Source: Hymenochaete sp. R1 (taxonomy: Eukaryota; Basidiomycota; Agaricomycetes; Hymenochaetales; Hymenochaetaceae). From it: a stretch of DNA of 64,000 nucleotides. The stretch is from contig JAFREE010000077.1 in the NCBI GenBank assembly GCA_019400425.1, forward strand, positions 53,278 to 117,277. The letters run 5' to 3'. The notes below the pieces were generated by a model, which saw nothing but the letters and a program-made list of their open reading frames with translations, did not search any database and was not told where the DNA came from. Position numbers and translations under genes: made by a program. Shown here in pieces: positions 62,001-64,000 of this stretch (position 1 is the first letter of the stretch; each line of letters starts with the position of its first letter).

Positions 62001-63472
62001 ACATGACTCTGGATTGAATACTCTTTTGCGGGAATTAGAAGACTTTGTATGGTCATTTTACGAGATGATGGCAGCGCCGATCTCGCATATTTATCTGTGC
62101 ATGGTTCTCTTTTCGAGTACAGTATCTGTACCTTTGACTATCGTGTCCTCTGGACAAGCCGAAAATAATAGCTATGTTCTGAGCGGTGGGTTCTATCCTA
62201 TTTTGTAGCTTTGCGTCGTAAATTTGTTAACGATACTCTTGCGATCTAGTTATCAGTGCTGAAACTGTGGATGTAACGCAAGGAAATCACCCTAACTATA
62301 GCAGCTATTACTACGCCGAAGTGCTTATCCGTGGTCCCATGAAAGAGACTTCGCTTCAAACGAGCTCGGTGCCGGGATCTTCGACTATGTCGTGGTACAA
62401 GGATTTTCCGTTGTAAGTGGGTCGACGATCTTAACGAAGTGATGTTAATTCCTTTAGTTAAGCTTTATGTATAGCGGTTCCGATATGATTGAGGTCCTGC
62501 TCGTTAAGAAAAAGCAGCATGAAACCAAGATATTAGGTAGTGCCTCATTAAATAATCTTTTTGAGCAATGTAACGACGAAAAGGCTTGTGAGCGAATTAT
62601 CCTCCTTTGCTGTATTCTTTGTTGACGATCTCAAAGATGAACTTCCTTTAACTGACAAAGGACAGAAAACGGCATCTGTCAAACTGTGTCTCAGGCCGTC
62701 TACCAGAGACGAAAACATTAGGATTGCACTCGAGGCTATGGTTAGGGATCCGAGACTTGATCGTAGGTCGTTTTTTGCGGTTGGTGATACCGCTGAGCTC
62801 GGTAGTCGCTCCGTCGTCGTCGAGAATTTCATCTCGTTGAGGAAACGTAACCCAGCACTTGATGCATTTGTTGCTAACACTTGCAACGTCGTGAAAGTGT
62901 GTATTCTCGTTTCTTTGTTAGGTTTCGGATTCATATGTTCACGTCACTGCAGATGCATCCGAACCTCCAACTGGCCTGGGACATCTTTACAATCTTGTTC
63001 AAGGTAAGGATCAGCGTTGGTCATCGATAACCTGAATCGCAACTCATTTGAATTTCAACGGCACAATATGTTTCAGCGTCTGCCTTTTTATAGCTCACTT
63101 CTAAAAGCTATTTTGGAGACTTTCCCACTCCACCACGATGCTGGGGATGTATGCTCATGGAAGACATCAAGGTCCTTTGCGGATGCTTCGAGTCGTTTCA
63201 TTGACTTGCTCTCCGAAATCTGTATTTCTCTCCGATATGATTGTCGTTTCATTGACTCGCTCTCCGAAATCTGTATTCCTCTCCAATATGGTTGTAGCTT
63301 TTCCCGTTTGCGTAGGTTTTTCAAGCTCTTGCATAATTTCTATGACCGACATCGCATTCAGGATCCACGGTTTTGCGAATCAACGAAGATCCGCTCGATG
63401 ACTTCGACAAACGACTGAAAGAGGTGAAACGCGACTTCGACTCTGAACTACCCCAAATCCAAGAATCACCGG
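59024..63472 (+). CDS. C2-NACHT STAND protein fused in frame to a second C2 unit (3' end not reached)
   Basis: Exons: 59024-59066, 59132-59288, 59343-59485, 59535-59812, 59870-59920, 59980-60184, 60235-60357, 60412-61952, 61999-62185, 62250-62412, 62475-62587, 62637-62896, 62953-63003, 63077-63305, 63362-63472. Unit one: MSSGQAEKQSYVLS and a C2-like domain (EKNWRFTIHEPRLFVEV, SLEATWNEDLPL), a helical region (HPYLQLAWNITTIMYR), a coiled stretch, then a NACHT NTPase. The NACHT has Walker A CGAAGVGKSTIA, Walker B ILIILDALDEC and LLVTSRPEEEI, then HIYLCMVLFSS, where related proteins continue to a WD40 or repeat end. Instead the frame runs into VSSGQAENNSYVLSG, the start of a second C2 unit whose ATG is GTG. 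All its exons stay open (MHPNLQLAWDIFTILFK). The final donor leads towards a retrotransposon. STAND proteins of this kind act in fungal non-self recognition or cell death; the role here is inferred. A model with a stop at 62006 remains possible. Confidence 0.72.
63194..63295 (+). repeat. 51-bp tandem duplication inside a coding exon
   Basis: Two head-to-tail copies (63194-63244, 63245-63295) encode RFIDLLSEICISLRYDC and RFIDSLSEICIPLQYGC. The first unit of the gene has only one equivalent helix (RLIDLLFQICLFIREYS). In frame, with few differences, so recent. Confidence 0.85.
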
Positions 63473-63501
63473 GTTAGTGCCATTCCCGATGCATGCCTTT
63501 G

Positions 63502-64000
63502 TGTTGAAGTAAGATTACATAAGATACCGCATATAGGCGGCTTAGGCAACATAGCAGAGCAACTTGTATATATACCCCTCTGTTCCGTAGTCTGACAATC
63601 TAACGAAGTTTCCCCCTACGCTTTCAACCCTCATCTAAGCTTGTAAGGTTATGAGCCTTGCCGGCCATAGTCTATGAGCAACCCTTCGTCACCATCAGAA
63701 CAACAACAGCCACTACCAGCTACTCCTACTACTCCTGCTACCACAGAACTTCGTCGCTCAGCGCGTCTCAATCCAGAATCAGTCCAGACTCCTACCCCTC
63801 CAGTATCCCAAGCATTACCTGCCCTTAGTGAGCAGTCAGAACCAAGCGCATCAGTTGCACAAAGACCAGAGCGTCATTTCAGACGAATTAGAGACACTAC
63901 GATGTCAGCGAGTCCAATGGAACTCATGAAGTTGTTTGACGGTTGTCCAAGGTTGGAAAAGGCAGCGGACTGGAAGATGTGGCATTACCGTGTCACGTCA
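63502..64000 (+). mobile_element. 5' end of a Copia-type LTR retrotransposon (partial)
   Basis: A possible 5' LTR begins about 63502 with TGTTGAAG and holds TATATATA near 63563. It ends somewhere before the stretch GGTTATGAGCC near 63648, which looks like a half-tRNA primer-binding site. A gag-like frame starts at 63674. LTR borders and target duplication cannot be fixed because the 3' end lies outside the window. Confidence 0.5.
63674..64000 (+). CDS. gag-like N-terminus of a Copia-type element (partial)
   Basis: ATG 63674; 109 codons open to the window end. Pro/Ser/Gln-rich start, then ELRRSARLNPE, RPERHFRRIRD, and MELMKLFDGCPRLEKAADWKMWHYRVTS. The W..W..R pattern after a short acidic helix is the usual start of the Ty1/Copia gag domain, which packages the element's RNA. 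Protease, integrase and reverse transcriptase would lie beyond the window. It is preceded by LTR-like sequence. Moderately sure of the class. Confidence 0.6.
   Translation, partial: MSNPSSPSEQQQPLPATPTTPATTELRRSARLNPESVQTPTPPVSQALPALSEQSEPSASVAQRPERHFRRIRDTTMSASPMELMKLFDGCPRLEKAADWKMWHYRVTS

Overview
The window is nuclear DNA of a filamentous basidiomycete, most likely a mushroom-forming Agaricomycete. Genes are split by many short introns of about 50-60 bases with GT..AG ends. The content also fits: fungal etherase-type glutathione transferases, a CmcJ-like oxygenase-family gene, a glyoxal-oxidase remnant, tyrosine-kinase-like (TKL) proteins, a fused ARG5,6 gene, and a C2-NACHT (STAND) gene. 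Exon models were built by hand from splice signals, reading phase and comparison of paralogues inside the window. No database search was possible.

Layout. 1-5.9 kb: three minus-strand genes carrying a C-terminal DM9 (DUF3421) repeat module. The first is fused to a pseudokinase, the second to an apparently active TKL kinase, and the third has no kinase. 7.1-9.2 kb: CHK1 checkpoint kinase (12 exons). 9.9-24.9 kb: an accessory block framed by an inverted duplication. Each arm holds a secreted 22-residue-repeat protein gene and a glutathione transferase gene, convergent, and each arm is 2,306 bp from start codon to start codon. Between the arms lie three tandem copies of a tiny three-exon stress-like gene, a CmcJ-family gene, a long Ser-rich disordered protein, another GST and a decayed GST pseudogene full of short tandem repeats.

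24.8-26.9 kb is gene-poor and holds a ~140 bp foldback element. 26.9-36 kb: RAD17 (clamp loader, minus), a small hydrophilic protein, one member of an orphan two-repeat family, and ORC5. RAD17, ORC5 and CHK1 give the window three replication/checkpoint genes. 37-51.4 kb: a prion-like Y/G/S/N-rich relative of the tiny genes, an SGNH-fold protein without its catalytic serine, an F-box/LRR-like protein, a VHS-GAT trafficking adaptor, an AGC-like kinase with a long tail, and the second orphan-family member.

51.7-64 kb: mitochondrial ARG5,6, then a tandem segmental duplication. The ARG5,6 + C2-gene block was copied. This left a broken C2 gene, a glyoxal-oxidase remnant, a decayed ARG5,6 fragment, and a C2-NACHT gene that reads in frame into a second C2 unit. 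That fused gene runs to a Copia-type retrotransposon at the right edge.

Most notable: the kinase/pseudokinase-DM9 trio, the C2-NACHT-C2 fusion, and the inverted duplication with a fast-changing secreted repeat protein.
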